Assembly (NCBI RefSeq): GCF_041080625.1
Contig: NZ_CP163518.1
Coordinates: forward strand, 10,285,501 to 10,349,500
DNA from: Streptomyces sp. CG1
GTDB lineage: Bacteria > Actinomycetota > Actinomycetes > Streptomycetales > Streptomycetaceae
Direction: 5' to 3'
DNA length: 64,000 nt
Part shown: positions 17,571 through 25,969 of the stretch, in pieces
Numbering within the stretch: the first letter of the stretch is position 1
Layout: every line of letters starts with the position of its first letter
The notes under the pieces: model-generated
What the model was told of the DNA's origin: nothing
The model's database searches: none
Seen by the model: the letters and a program-made list of their open reading frames with translations, nothing else
Translations under genes and position numbers: made by a program

Positions 17571-18049
17571 CGTCCGGTCACTGTCCTGAGCGCCGCCACG
17601 ATCGCCTCCGGCTCCGGCGGGCACCCCGGCACCGTCAGATCCACCGGTACGACCTCACAGACCGCGCCCTCGACGCCGTACCCGCCGGCGAACTCCCCGC
17701 AGTCGACCGCACAGTCCCCGACCGCCACCACCAGCCGCGGCTCGCCCATCGCGGCGACCGTACGGCGCAGTGGCTCGGCCATGTTCCGGGTCACCGGCCC
17801 GGTCACCAGCGCCACGTCCGCGTGCCGGGGTGAGGCCACCAGCCGCGCTCCGTACCGCTCGGCGTCGTACACCGGGTTGAACGCGGCGGCGATCTCGATC
17901 TCGCAGCCGTTGCACGACCCCGCGTCCACACAGCGCACCTGGACCGAGCCGCCCCATGACCGCGCCTGCTCGGGCATGTCGCCCCGCGGACGCGGCGGCG
18001 CGGGTTCGGCGACCCGCCCGGTGGTGCGGATCTTGCGCAACAGGCTCAT
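17567..18049 (-). CDS. NuoB/HycG-like [4Fe-4S] subunit
   Basis: This 160-residue protein is the first gene of the operon and resembles the NuoB/hydrogenase small-subunit family. Cluster ligands are all present: GSCNGC (C46, C49), VGDC (C113) and VPGCPPEP (C143), the arrangement of the proximal (N2-type) [4Fe-4S] cluster in group 4 hydrogenases. Two more cysteines (C40, C117) lie close by. The ATG at 18049 has GGGAGA upstream. It corresponds to Rv0082. It retains all cluster ligands while the partner large subunit lost the NiFe ligands, which points to an electron-transfer rather than hydrogenase role. Confidence 0.9.
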   Translation of the reverse strand: MSLLRKIRTTGRVAEPAPPRPRGDMPEQARSWGGSVQVRCVDAGSCNGCEIEIAAAFNPVYDAERYGARLVASPRHADVALVTGPVTRNMAEPLRRTVAAMGEPRLVVAVGDCAVDCGEFAGGYGVEGAVCEVVPVDLTVPGCPPEPEAIVAALRTVTGR

Positions 18050-18281
18050 GAACGTCTCCCGCGTGATGGTGAGGACTTCCGCAGGGGACCAACAAGGCGA
18101 CGGGTGTCCGGAGTCACGACGCTTTTCCTGTGCTTTGCCGGGTTTCTGGAGAGTTTGCCGCCGGGAAACCGTTCCAGGGGAAACGGCCTGGCGACCGCAG
18201 ACTGGTGGCCGGCAGAAGGGCTCCCCGGCCATGGGCGTGTCCGTCGGTCGTACGCCGCACCTCGGAGGGAAGGCTGCACAG

Positions 18282-19457
18282 ATGCACGCCGTACTGCACG
18301 CACTGTCGATCACCGGGTCCATGACCTGGGAGATCACCTGGGCCCTGATCCTGGGCTTCGCCCTGTCCGCCGTCGTCCAGGCCGTGGTCCGCAAGTCCAC
18401 CGTCGTCGCCCTGCTCGGCGACGACCGGCCCCGGACCCTCGCCGTCTCCGCGGGCCTGGGCGTGGCGTCCTCTTCCTGCTCCTACGCCGCGGTGGCGCTG
18501 GCCCGCTCGCTGTTCCGCAAGGGCGCGAACTTCACCGCCGCGATGGCCTTCGAGATCGCCTCCACCAACCTCGTCGTCGAACTCGGTGTCATCCTGGCGC
18601 TGTTGATGGGCTGGCAGTTCACCGCTGCCGAGTTCATCGGCGGCCCCGTCATGATCGTCATGCTGGCCGCCCTCTTCCGGTTGTTCCTGCGTGCGGGACT
18701 TCTGCGCCAGGCACGCGAACAGGCGGAACGGGGCCTTGCCGGGTCGATGGAGGGCCACGCCGCGATGGACATGTCCGTGCAGCGTGACGGCTCCTTCGCC
18801 GGCCGGCTGTTCTCCCGGGAGGGCTTCACCGCCACGAGCCATGTGTTCGTCATGGAATGGGCGGCGATCCTGCGCGACCTGGTCGCCGGCCTGCTCATCG
18901 CCGGCGCCATCGCCGCCTGGGTCCCGGACTCGTTCTGGCGCGGCTTCTTCTTCGAGGGCCACCCGCTCGCCGCCAAGCTGTGGGGGCCTGTCGTCGGCCC
19001 GTTGGTGGCGATGGCCTCGTTCGTGTGCTCCATCGGCAACGTGCCGCTGGCGGTGGTGCTGTGGAAGGGAGGGATCAGCTTCGGCGGCGTGGTGGCGTTC
19101 ATCTTCGCCGACCTGCTGATCCTGCCGATCCTCAACATCTACCGGAAGTACTACGGCGCGAGGATGGCCGTCTTCCTCCTCGGCACCTTCTACGTCTCGA
19201 TGGTCATCGCGGGATACATCGTGGAGTTCGCCTTCGGCGCCTTCGGCCTGATCCCCGACCAGGCCGGTGCCAAGGTCCCCATGGAAGGCGTCAGCTGGAA
19301 CTACACCACCTGGCTCAACCTCGCCTTCCTCGTCCTCGCCGCCGTGTTCCTGGTGCGGTTCCTGCGCACCGGAGGGCCGGCCATGCTGCGCATGATGGGC
19401 GGCTCACCTGCAATGGGCCATGACCACGGAGACCACTTGCGGCACGGACACCACTGA
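18282..19457 (+). CDS. Permease of the ArsP_1/DUF318 family with His-rich tail
   Basis: This 391-residue integral membrane protein has about eight to ten helices in two halves separated by a cytoplasmic loop. The repeated half-motifs GVASSSCSYAAVALARSLFR with FEIASTNLVVELGVILALLM, and VCSIGNVPLAVVLWKGGISF with FADLLILPILNIYRKYY, match ArsP-like permeases. A Cys in SSSCSYA sits at the transport motif. The C-terminus (MGHDHGDHLRHGHH) is His- and Asp-rich, suggesting metal binding. The ATG at 18282 follows GGAGGGAAGG at 8 nt. The gene is divergent from the hyc-like operon. Transport of a metal(loid) is inferred and the substrate is not known. Confidence 0.85.
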   Translation: MHAVLHALSITGSMTWEITWALILGFALSAVVQAVVRKSTVVALLGDDRPRTLAVSAGLGVASSSCSYAAVALARSLFRKGANFTAAMAFEIASTNLVVELGVILALLMGWQFTAAEFIGGPVMIVMLAALFRLFLRAGLLRQAREQAERGLAGSMEGHAAMDMSVQRDGSFAGRLFSREGFTATSHVFVMEWAAILRDLVAGLLIAGAIAAWVPDSFWRGFFFEGHPLAAKLWGPVVGPLVAMASFVCSIGNVPLAVVLWKGGISFGGVVAFIFADLLILPILNIYRKYYGARMAVFLLGTFYVSMVIAGYIVEFAFGAFGLIPDQAGAKVPMEGVSWNYTTWLNLAFLVLAAVFLVRFLRTGGPAMLRMMGGSPAMGHDHGDHLRHGHH

Positions 19458-19460
19458 AGG

Positions 19461-22400
19461 TCAGCTGAGGGATGCCGTCAGCTCGTAGTGCCCCGAGGGC
19501 AGCCGGTACGAGGCGGTGCCGTCCGTGAAGCCCAGGTACTGGACGCCCTGGACGCGCGACAGGGGAGTCCTGCCTTCGCGGACGGTGGACGGATCGCTGG
19601 TGGGGATCGACAGGGTCGCCGTGCTGTTCGCGGGGACCGTCGCCCGGTAGGTGAGTGTCCGGTGCTCGGTCCGCCACTCGCTGACGATCTCCCCGTACGG
19701 CGACACATGCGAGCCGGAGACACGGGTGATCCGCCCGGTCGGGTCGAGGTGCGGTCGCAGGAAGAAGTGGCGGAAGCCCGGGCCGGCCGGGTTCATGGCG
19801 ATACCGGCCATGCTCTCGTACATCCACTCCATGATCGCGCCGTAGGAGTAGTGGTTGAAGGAGTTCATCGCGACGGGGCCGAAGCCGTCCTGCTTGGAGT
19901 AGGAGTTCCAGCGCTCCCAGACGGTGGTGGCACCGTTGTCGACGGAGTACAGCCAGGACGGCATGGCGTTCTGGTGGAGCAGCTTGTAGGCGAGGTCGGC
20001 GTGGCCCTCGTCGGTGAGGACCGGGGCGAGGACGTTGACGCCGAGGAAGCCGACGGCGAGGGTGTTCTCGGCGTACCGGACGCGCGTGCTGTCGGGGTGG
20101 GCCGCCTTGTAGGCGGCGTCGTTGCCGATGTTCTCGGCGAGCAGCGTGACCAGTTGGCGGCGCTGGGCCTCGGTGTCGTAGAAGCCGAGTTTGAGCACCC
20201 ACAGCAGGGCGGTCTGGGCGTTGTCCTCCGTCTTGGTGGTGCCGCCGGGCGTGACGGGTGAGGCGTCACCGAGGCTGGAGCGCACGGTGAGTCGGCCGCC
20301 CTCGGTGCTCAGGTACTTGGTGATGAAGGCGCGTTTGATGCGCGAGAAGAGATCGGCGTAGGCGCGGGCCTCGGTGGTGCGGCCGGTGGCCGTGGCCATG
20401 TCCGCCATGAGCCGTGCGCTGTGGCCGTAGTAGACGTCGCTCATGAGCTGGGTGCTGGTCTGCTGGAAGGCGAGCCAGTCGCCGTAGATCGCGCCCTGCC
20501 CGGCGTAGCTGTCGCCGGTGCGCCGGTGGATCCAGTCCATGTACGTCGTCATCGCCGCCCAGCTGCGGTCGACGACCGTGGTGTCGCCGGACATCTGCCA
20601 CACCGTCCAGGGGACGACGACACCGCAGTCCGCCCAACCGCTCGCGGGGACAGGGGAGTTGTACCGGTTGCCAGGGGCGACATGGGTGAACTGGGCGTGG
20701 TCCTCGCCGTAGGTCCGCTGTGAGTCGATGAGGATGTCCTCGAAGTGGCTCAGGAAGGCGACGGCGTCGACGTTGTACAGGCCGGTGTGGCAGAACAGCT
20801 GGGTGTCGCCGGTCCAGCCGAGACGCTCGTCGCGTTGCGGACAGTCGGTGGGGATCCACAGGTAGTTGCCACGCTGGCCCCAATGGACGTTGCTGATGAG
20901 CTGGTTGACCTTCGCGTCGTCGGTGGTGACCGTGCCGATCTCGCGCAGGGCCGAGGTGGCGACCCTGCCGGTCAGGCTCGAGACGGTGACCGGGCCACCG
21001 GTGACCGTGACGGACGCATACCGGAAGCCGTAGAAAGTGAGCGAGTCCTGGTGGGTCTCGCCGAGCGGGTCGCCCTTGAGGGTGTAGGTGCTGGTGGCCT
21101 TCGCGCCGCGCAGGTTGGCGCGGTAGACGGAGCCTTCCGGGCCGTCGGCGCCCTTGCTCGCGTCGTTGAGCATCTCGCCGAACCGGAAGGTGACTTGGGC
21201 CCCGGCGGGGCCGCGCAGGGTGTAGCGGGGTACGCCGACCATGTTCTGCCCCAGGTCGAAGACCGCCGTCTCGCCCTCGGCGAGGGTCACCTGCGCGGTG
21301 GCGGCCTCGGCGGGGTCGGTGACCGTGCGCGAGGCGTCGACGACGACATGGCCCTTGCCGTTGGGGCTGCCGTCCTGGCCGGCGACCCCGGTGCAGACGG
21401 TGACGGAGTGCGGTCTGCGGTCCCACTCGGAGGCCAGCCGGGCGCTCTCGCCGGGGTAGGCGACGAGCCTGGCGCCGGGGAATCGGGTGGCGTACGGGTG
21501 CTCGGTGACGTCCACCCAGGCCGAGTCGTCGTAGCCGCTCGCCGTCCAGCCGGGCAGCTCCTTGCGGGCGTCGTAGGTCTGGCCGTCGTAGATGTCGTCT
21601 GCGCGGTAGGGGCCGGTGTCCGTGGCCTTCCAGCCGGAATCCGGTGCCGTGACCAGGCTCTGTGTCGAGCCGTCGGCGTAGCGCAGCAGCAGTTTGGCCC
21701 TCAGGGCGAGCGGGTTGCCGTCCGGGGAGTAATAGACGCTGCCCTGCGAGACGCGGCCGTTGTACCAGCCGTTGCCGAGGACTGCGGAGAGTGTGACCTT
21801 CCGGTCGGCCGCGAGCAGTTCGGTGACGTCGTAGGTGAAGTAGCTGACGGTGGTGTCGTAGTTCGTCCACCCCGGGCTGAGCAGTTCCTCGGTGGATCCG
21901 CCAGAGGGTTCGCCCGCGGAGCCGCCGTGCGGTACGGCGACGCGACGGCCGTTGACATACGCCTCGTACACGCCGAGCGCCGACACGTACAGCCGTGCCG
22001 CACGCACCCGCCCCCGGAGCGCGGCCTCACGGCGCAACAGCGGGGCGCCGGGGGAGTTCGGCTTCTTGCCCGCCATGGTGATCCAGCGGGCGCCGTCCCA
22101 GCCGGCCGTCCCGTCCGTGCTCAGCAGACCGGTCTCGAAGCAGGCGACGGGGGCGTCGGAAACGGCCCGCCCGTCCTCGTCCCAGACCAGGACCGTCCAG
22201 AAGTAACGGGCCGACGCTCGCAGTGCCGGGCCCGCGTACCGTACGGCGACCGAGTCCGCCGAGGCGACGCGGCCGCTGTCCCACACATCGGCCCGCCCGC
22301 CGTGCAGCCGGTCGGCCGTGGTCGCCACCAGGATCCGGTACGCGCTCTGCCGGCGGCCGCGGGCCACGGAGACCATGCGCCAGCCGAACCGCGGAATCGC

Positions 22401-22604
22401 CGCGTCCACGCCCAGCGGGTCCGTGCGGTGTTCGACCGTCAGCCCTTCCACTCCCGTGCCCTCTGCGATCGGTACGGCTGCCCCCACCGCCCCGGCCCCG
22501 CCGATCCCTCCCGCCACGACCACCGGCACCGAACCCAGTGCGGTGGCCAGAACAGTCCTGCGCCGTACGCCTCTTCCCGTCGTGCCGTCGACTTCGTCGG
22601 TCAT
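19461..22604 (-). CDS. Tat-exported GH78 alpha-L-rhamnosidase
   Basis: This 1047-residue secreted glycoside hydrolase family 78 enzyme removes terminal alpha-L-rhamnose. The N-terminus has a Tat signal (RRRTVLATALG) with an Ala/Gly-rich h-region ending near residue 45. The beta-sandwich domains follow (RLYVSALGVYEAYVNGRRV; VLGNGWYNGRV; FDLGQNMVGVPRYTLRGPAG). The (alpha/alpha)6 catalytic barrel has TDCPQRDERLGWTGDTQLF at about residue 585, which carries the conserved acidic residues. Then come DNGATTVWERWNSY, SFNHYSYGAIMEWMYE, and a C-terminal beta domain. Its stop lies 3 nt from the stop of the convergent permease gene. A LacI-type palindrome lies in its promoter region. Confidence 0.95.
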   Translation of the reverse strand: MTDEVDGTTGRGVRRRTVLATALGSVPVVVAGGIGGAGAVGAAVPIAEGTGVEGLTVEHRTDPLGVDAAIPRFGWRMVSVARGRRQSAYRILVATTADRLHGGRADVWDSGRVASADSVAVRYAGPALRASARYFWTVLVWDEDGRAVSDAPVACFETGLLSTDGTAGWDGARWITMAGKKPNSPGAPLLRREAALRGRVRAARLYVSALGVYEAYVNGRRVAVPHGGSAGEPSGGSTEELLSPGWTNYDTTVSYFTYDVTELLAADRKVTLSAVLGNGWYNGRVSQGSVYYSPDGNPLALRAKLLLRYADGSTQSLVTAPDSGWKATDTGPYRADDIYDGQTYDARKELPGWTASGYDDSAWVDVTEHPYATRFPGARLVAYPGESARLASEWDRRPHSVTVCTGVAGQDGSPNGKGHVVVDASRTVTDPAEAATAQVTLAEGETAVFDLGQNMVGVPRYTLRGPAGAQVTFRFGEMLNDASKGADGPEGSVYRANLRGAKATSTYTLKGDPLGETHQDSLTFYGFRYASVTVTGGPVTVSSLTGRVATSALREIGTVTTDDAKVNQLISNVHWGQRGNYLWIPTDCPQRDERLGWTGDTQLFCHTGLYNVDAVAFLSHFEDILIDSQRTYGEDHAQFTHVAPGNRYNSPVPASGWADCGVVVPWTVWQMSGDTTVVDRSWAAMTTYMDWIHRRTGDSYAGQGAIYGDWLAFQQTSTQLMSDVYYGHSARLMADMATATGRTTEARAYADLFSRIKRAFITKYLSTEGGRLTVRSSLGDASPVTPGGTTKTEDNAQTALLWVLKLGFYDTEAQRRQLVTLLAENIGNDAAYKAAHPDSTRVRYAENTLAVGFLGVNVLAPVLTDEGHADLAYKLLHQNAMPSWLYSVDNGATTVWERWNSYSKQDGFGPVAMNSFNHYSYGAIMEWMYESMAGIAMNPAGPGFRHFFLRPHLDPTGRITRVSGSHVSPYGEIVSEWRTEHRTLTYRATVPANSTATLSIPTSDPSTVREGRTPLSRVQGVQYLGFTDGTASYRLPSGHYELTASLS

Positions 22605-22630
22605 GCCGTGTCCCTTCGGCTGAGCGAGTT

Positions 22631-22642
22631 TGTATCGATTCA
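22631..22642. promoter_or_regulatory. Possible LacI-family operator upstream of rhamnosidase
   Basis: TGTATCGATTCA is a near-palindrome (10 of 12 positions symmetrical) centred on ATCGAT, 27 nt upstream of the rhamnosidase start. LacI-type sugar regulators typically bind such CG-centred palindromes. Further upstream, GCGTCTGT (22676-22683) and ACAGACGC (22721-22728) form a perfect 8-bp inverted repeat with a 37-nt loop. No LacI gene is in the window. Confidence 0.4.
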
Positions 22643-22804
22643 GCTCGTCGGTCGATGAAGCTAGTGACGGTTGTGGCGTCTGTCTACCGCCCTAGCGGCA
22701 GGAACATCGGACAGAATCAAACAGACGCATCCATGGCGACTCGGGGATTGAAACCGTTCAAAAACGGAGTACTCACCTCCGGTGCTGTCTCGCCGGTCAG
22801 TTCG

Positions 22805-23002
22805 TCAGTGTCGGAGCCTCTCGGCCGCGGCGAACAGTGCACAGGCAAGCATGACGAGGATGAAGCTCACGACGGCGTCGTAGCCGTCGAGGAACGACAG
22901 CCGTTGCACCAGACCCACCTGCCAGTGGGTGAACTCCTGCACCAGGCCCAACGCGCCTTGCACCAGAGCGACAAACCCGGCTGCTTCCAGAACTCTCTTC
23001 AT
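22805..23002 (-). CDS. Small membrane protein of unknown function
   Basis: This 65-residue product starts MKRVLEAAGFVALVQGALGL and has two hydrophobic segments (residues 4-22 and about 40-58) separated by a polar loop containing HWQ. The ATG at 23002 is preferred to an upstream in-frame start because GAGG lies about 10 nt before it. No domain is recognised. Confidence 0.6.
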   Translation of the reverse strand: MKRVLEAAGFVALVQGALGLVQEFTHWQVGLVQRLSFLDGYDAVVSFILVMLACALFAAAERLRH

Positions 23003-23164
23003 GCACCCGATCCTCGCCCCGGGTGCGTCCACGCCCTATCGGCCGTGCGTCCAGACCGCGCCACCTAAAGTGCTTGCCCTGTTCGCGGCAAGCATTCCAA
23101 AGTCGATTGGTCCGCATCTTCGGTCTCGGGACGGCACTTGCCATGGACCGTGGGTTCTGGAGGG

Positions 23165-23260
23165 CGTGGATGGGCCACCGGACCGTGATCAACGGGATCG
23201 TCGTCAGGCGCCGGGTCGATATCCCCTGGTGGGACCTGCCCGCGCGTTTCGGGGTGGGCT
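23165..23260 (+). mobile_element. Remnant of an IS5-type transposase N-terminus
   Basis: About 30 codons read WMGHRTVINGIVVRRRVDIP then WWDLPARFG. This closely follows the N-terminal motif of IS5-group transposases (DHRxVINGIxWxxRTGxPWRDLPxRFG). Neither the remaining transposase nor terminal repeats are visible, so this is a scrap. The rest of the 23003-23402 gap holds only the upstream region of the next gene. Confidence 0.65.
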
Positions 23261-23402
23261 CCCCGGCGTGCCGCGTTCGCCGGTACGCCGCCGGTGCCAG
23301 GCACCCCCTCCGCTCGCTCTCCTTGAAGATCATGAACATGCTATCTTCTTTGCGACCAAGATCATCTGACTTGGCTTCACATGGCTCATTACAGGAGGAA
23401 CT

Positions 23403-23702
23403 GTGTCCTTCGCAGTACGGGGGAAGCGCGCCACGGCACTGACCGGCCTCGCGGTCGCCGCCGCCATCGGTGGCGCGACGCTGGCCACGCCGGCCTACGC
23501 CGACGACGTCTACGGCCACTGCACCACGGACGGCGTCCGCATCCGCTCCAACCCGAGCACCTCGAGCGCGGTGCTCGGCCTCTGCTACACCGGCGAGCGC
23601 CTGGCGCACCGCGACGTGTCCGGTGACGGTCAGTGGGACCTGGTGTACGACGTCGACAGCGGCGTCAGCGGATGGATGTACCACGGCTACTTCAGCTGGT
23701 GA
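23403..23702 (+). CDS. Small secreted SH3-like domain protein
   Basis: This 99-residue protein has a signal peptide with AYA cleavage near residue 33. A compact bacterial SH3-like domain follows: CTTDGVRIRSNPSTSSAVLG, then CYTGERLAHRD and GVSGWMYHGYFSW. Two cysteines could form a disulfide. The GTG start has CAGGAGG 5 nt upstream. Such single-domain secreted proteins are common in Streptomyces. A cell-wall-binding role is likely but unproven. A strong stem-loop follows the gene. Confidence 0.85.
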   Translation: MSFAVRGKRATALTGLAVAAAIGGATLATPAYADDVYGHCTTDGVRIRSNPSTSSAVLGLCYTGERLAHRDVSGDGQWDLVYDVDSGVSGWMYHGYFSW

Positions 23703-23740
23703 CATGTCCCACTGAGGTACCGATGAAGATCTAGGGAGAG

Positions 23741-23768
23741 GGCCGCCCGCCCGTGTGGCAGGGCGGCC
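23741..23768 (+). terminator. Stem-loop terminator after the SH3-like gene
   Basis: GGCCGCCC at 23741-23748 pairs perfectly with GGGCGGCC at 23761-23768 across a 12-nt loop, starting 39 nt after the stop codon. A long U-tract is absent, as is usual in Streptomyces. The following stretch, 23769-24174, holds no gene I can recognise on either strand. Confidence 0.7.
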
Positions 23769-24174
23769 TCTTGCCGCTGTGGTGCGGTCCCGGGTACGGG
23801 TCCAGGTGCCGTTGTGGTGATCGAGTCCGAGGTTGACCGGCCGGCGGAGGCTGAGGGCGGCTGCCCTGTGCTGGACGCAGCGTTCGCCGCCGTTCACGCG
23901 GGTTTCGCTGCTGCTGTGGGAAGAACCGGGTCACTGACTCTTCCACTGTCCGCCCCGCCCGACCGTTACCAGACCCGTCGGACGCGCCCTGGGGGTTACC
24001 GGCGACGGGTGCCGGCCCCGCGAACACGATGCCGAGCATGTGGGAGTGTTCCCCGGCGTCGAGGGGCGTGTGGGCTGCGGTGCGCGATGTGCCGACCAGC
24101 AGGGCCCAGACCTCGGGCAGTTCCACACCGTTGCGCACAGCGCCTGCCTGTTGAGCGCGCCGGCTCTCGGACGG

Positions 24175-24442
24175 CGGTCGCCGGCGAATTGGAGCGCTGG
24201 ACGGAGGAAGCCGGCATCGGCGCTTCAATCTCGCCTGCGCCACCACCCCGGGCACATTCGCCGACTTCGTGGACCTGTCGGTACCTGAGCTGCGGGCGCG
24301 CGACCGCGTCCTCCTGATCTACCAGGCGCCCACTCTCCGCGAGCCCGTCCAGGGCACCGGAACGTCCCGAGTCCGCGCCGACCACCCTGCCACCCGCCAC
24401 CGCGAACTCGCCGCCGAGGAACGGGCGTCGGGCCTCAGCTGA
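24175..24442 (+). pseudogene. C-terminal remnant of an NtaA/SnaA-type flavin monooxygenase
   Basis: About 85 codons resemble the end of a luciferase-like FMN-dependent monooxygenase of the NtaA/SnaA group. ELERWTEEAG lies in one frame, then FNLACATTPGTFADFVDLSV, PELRARDR and LREPVQGTGTSRVRADHPA in the next. The frame change near 24215 and the loss of the TIM-barrel N-terminus make it nonfunctional. Its stop (24440-24442) overlaps the end of the convergent amidase gene. Confidence 0.75.
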
Positions 24443-25871
24443 CAGGTGGGCGGCGGTCGATCCAGGGGTGTGCGAGTTCGAGGCTGCGGGACACCTGGAG
24501 GAGGAGGTCCTCCCGCCAGGGTGCGGCGACGATCTGGACGCCGACCGGCAGGCCGGTGGCGTCGTCGTGGTGGAGGGGGACCGAGATCGCCGGCTGACCG
24601 GTCACGTTGAACACCGACGTGAACACCCCCATCGGGTAACTGTTCTGCAGCGCCCTCAGGGGATCGTCGTGGACACCCGCCCGCCAGGCACCGACGAGCG
24701 GCGGGAGGCACGCCATCGTGGGCGTGACGAGAAGGTCGAAGCCGGCGAGGAAGCCTTCGACGATGCGCCGCGACAACTGCTGTGTCTTCTTGACCGCTTC
24801 GGCGTAGGCCCACGAGCCGACCGATCGTGCCGCGTCTCGCAGGGCACGATTGTGGGGCTCGACACGGTCGGGATCCGCGAGCGGGATCCCGGCACCGCCG
24901 ATGTTCCAGATGGTGGTGAAGGCCGCGACCAACTCGTCGGTCGGGGGCAGCGGAAGACGAGTGTCGACGATGTGGTGGCCGGCCGACTCGAGCGTCCGGA
25001 GAGCGACGTCGACGGCCGCCGTGCACGCCGGGTGCACCCTTATCCCGTCGATCGGGGAGTCGGAGAGCACACCGATGCGCAGCCCGGCCGGCGCGGGCGC
25101 CTGCAGCGCGGCGGCAAAGGACCTGCGCGCGGTCGGGGGTGACCACCACGCGGCCGGATCATGGCGGGCCAGCACGTCGAGGGTGGCCGCGGTGTCCGCC
25201 ACGGTGCGGGTCAGCACGCCGCTGGTGCCGAGCCCTTCCACGCTGACCGTCGTACTGGTGACCAGGCCGCGGGTCGGTTTCAGCCCGACAAGGCCGGTGC
25301 ACGACGCGGGGATACGGATGGATCCGCCGCCGTCCTCGGCGTGGGCGAGGGGCGCCATCCCGGCGGCGACGGCGACGCCTGCTCCGCTCGACGACCCGCC
25401 CGGCGTGCGGTCCGGGTCCCACGGATTGCGGGAAATGCCCAGCGCCTCGCTCTCGGTGAAGGGCAGCGCGCCGAACTCGGAGGCGGTCGTCTTGCCGAGC
25501 AGGACGAACCCCGCGTCCACGAACCGTCGCACCACCGCTTCCGAAGTCGCGGCAGGCGCCCGCGTGGCGCCAGCGGAGCCGTGGGTGGTGGGCCAACCGG
25601 CCACATCGAGGAGGTCCTTGATCGGCAGCGGGACACCGTGGAACGGCGGAAGGTCGTCCACCGACGAGGCTCGCGCCACCGTGTCGGCCGCGGCGGACGC
25701 GGCCTTGCGGACGTCGTCGTCGGCCCGGTGACAGAAGGCGTTCAGCCGGGGGTCGAACTCGTCCATCCGCTCGAGACAGCAGTCCACCACCTCGACCGGA
25801 CTCACCTCCTTTCGGCGTATGGCCGCGGCGAGTTCGACGGCAGGCGTGAACGGGTCGATCGGCGAGGGCAT
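24435..25871 (-). CDS. Amidase signature family hydrolase
   Basis: This 478-residue amidase of the GatA/amidase signature family hydrolyses C-N amide bonds with a Ser-cisSer-Lys triad. These are K85 (VPLPIKDLLDV), the cis-Ser near S160 (TPGGSSSGAG) and nucleophile S184 (EDGGGSIRIPAS). The ATG at 25871 follows AGAAGGGA at a good distance. The lack of GatC/GatB neighbours argues against tRNA-Gln amidation. It is divergent from an AraC regulator, which probably controls it. The substrate is not evident. Confidence 0.93.
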   Translation of the reverse strand: MPSPIDPFTPAVELAAAIRRKEVSPVEVVDCCLERMDEFDPRLNAFCHRADDDVRKAASAAADTVARASSVDDLPPFHGVPLPIKDLLDVAGWPTTHGSAGATRAPAATSEAVVRRFVDAGFVLLGKTTASEFGALPFTESEALGISRNPWDPDRTPGGSSSGAGVAVAAGMAPLAHAEDGGGSIRIPASCTGLVGLKPTRGLVTSTTVSVEGLGTSGVLTRTVADTAATLDVLARHDPAAWWSPPTARRSFAAALQAPAPAGLRIGVLSDSPIDGIRVHPACTAAVDVALRTLESAGHHIVDTRLPLPPTDELVAAFTTIWNIGGAGIPLADPDRVEPHNRALRDAARSVGSWAYAEAVKKTQQLSRRIVEGFLAGFDLLVTPTMACLPPLVGAWRAGVHDDPLRALQNSYPMGVFTSVFNVTGQPAISVPLHHDDATGLPVGVQIVAAPWREDLLLQVSRSLELAHPWIDRRPPVS

Positions 25872-25969
25872 CACATGCGGTCCCTTCTGGTCCGGGTGCT
25901 GTCGGTGGCAGTGAGTGTCGTGGCGCCCGCGGCGTCCCGTCTTGGACGAATGTTCCGTACCCTGGCGGC

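Noticed and set aside
10791..18049. The operon as respiratory complex I (nuo)
   Set aside because: It lacks NuoE, F, G, I, A, J and K, and has HycP and HycQ types and a NuoC-NuoD fusion like group 4 hydrogenases.
14892..18281. Very long plus-strand open frame across the hyc-like operon, in frame with the permease
   Set aside because: It is antisense to five genes with clear family motifs, and its translation is Arg/Pro/Gln/His-rich, typical of GC-rich non-coding frames. The permease has its own ribosome site and ATG at 18282.
20745..22658. 637-codon plus-strand open frame over the rhamnosidase
   Set aside because: It is the shadow of the rhamnosidase gene, whose catalytic motif and Tat signal are on the minus strand.
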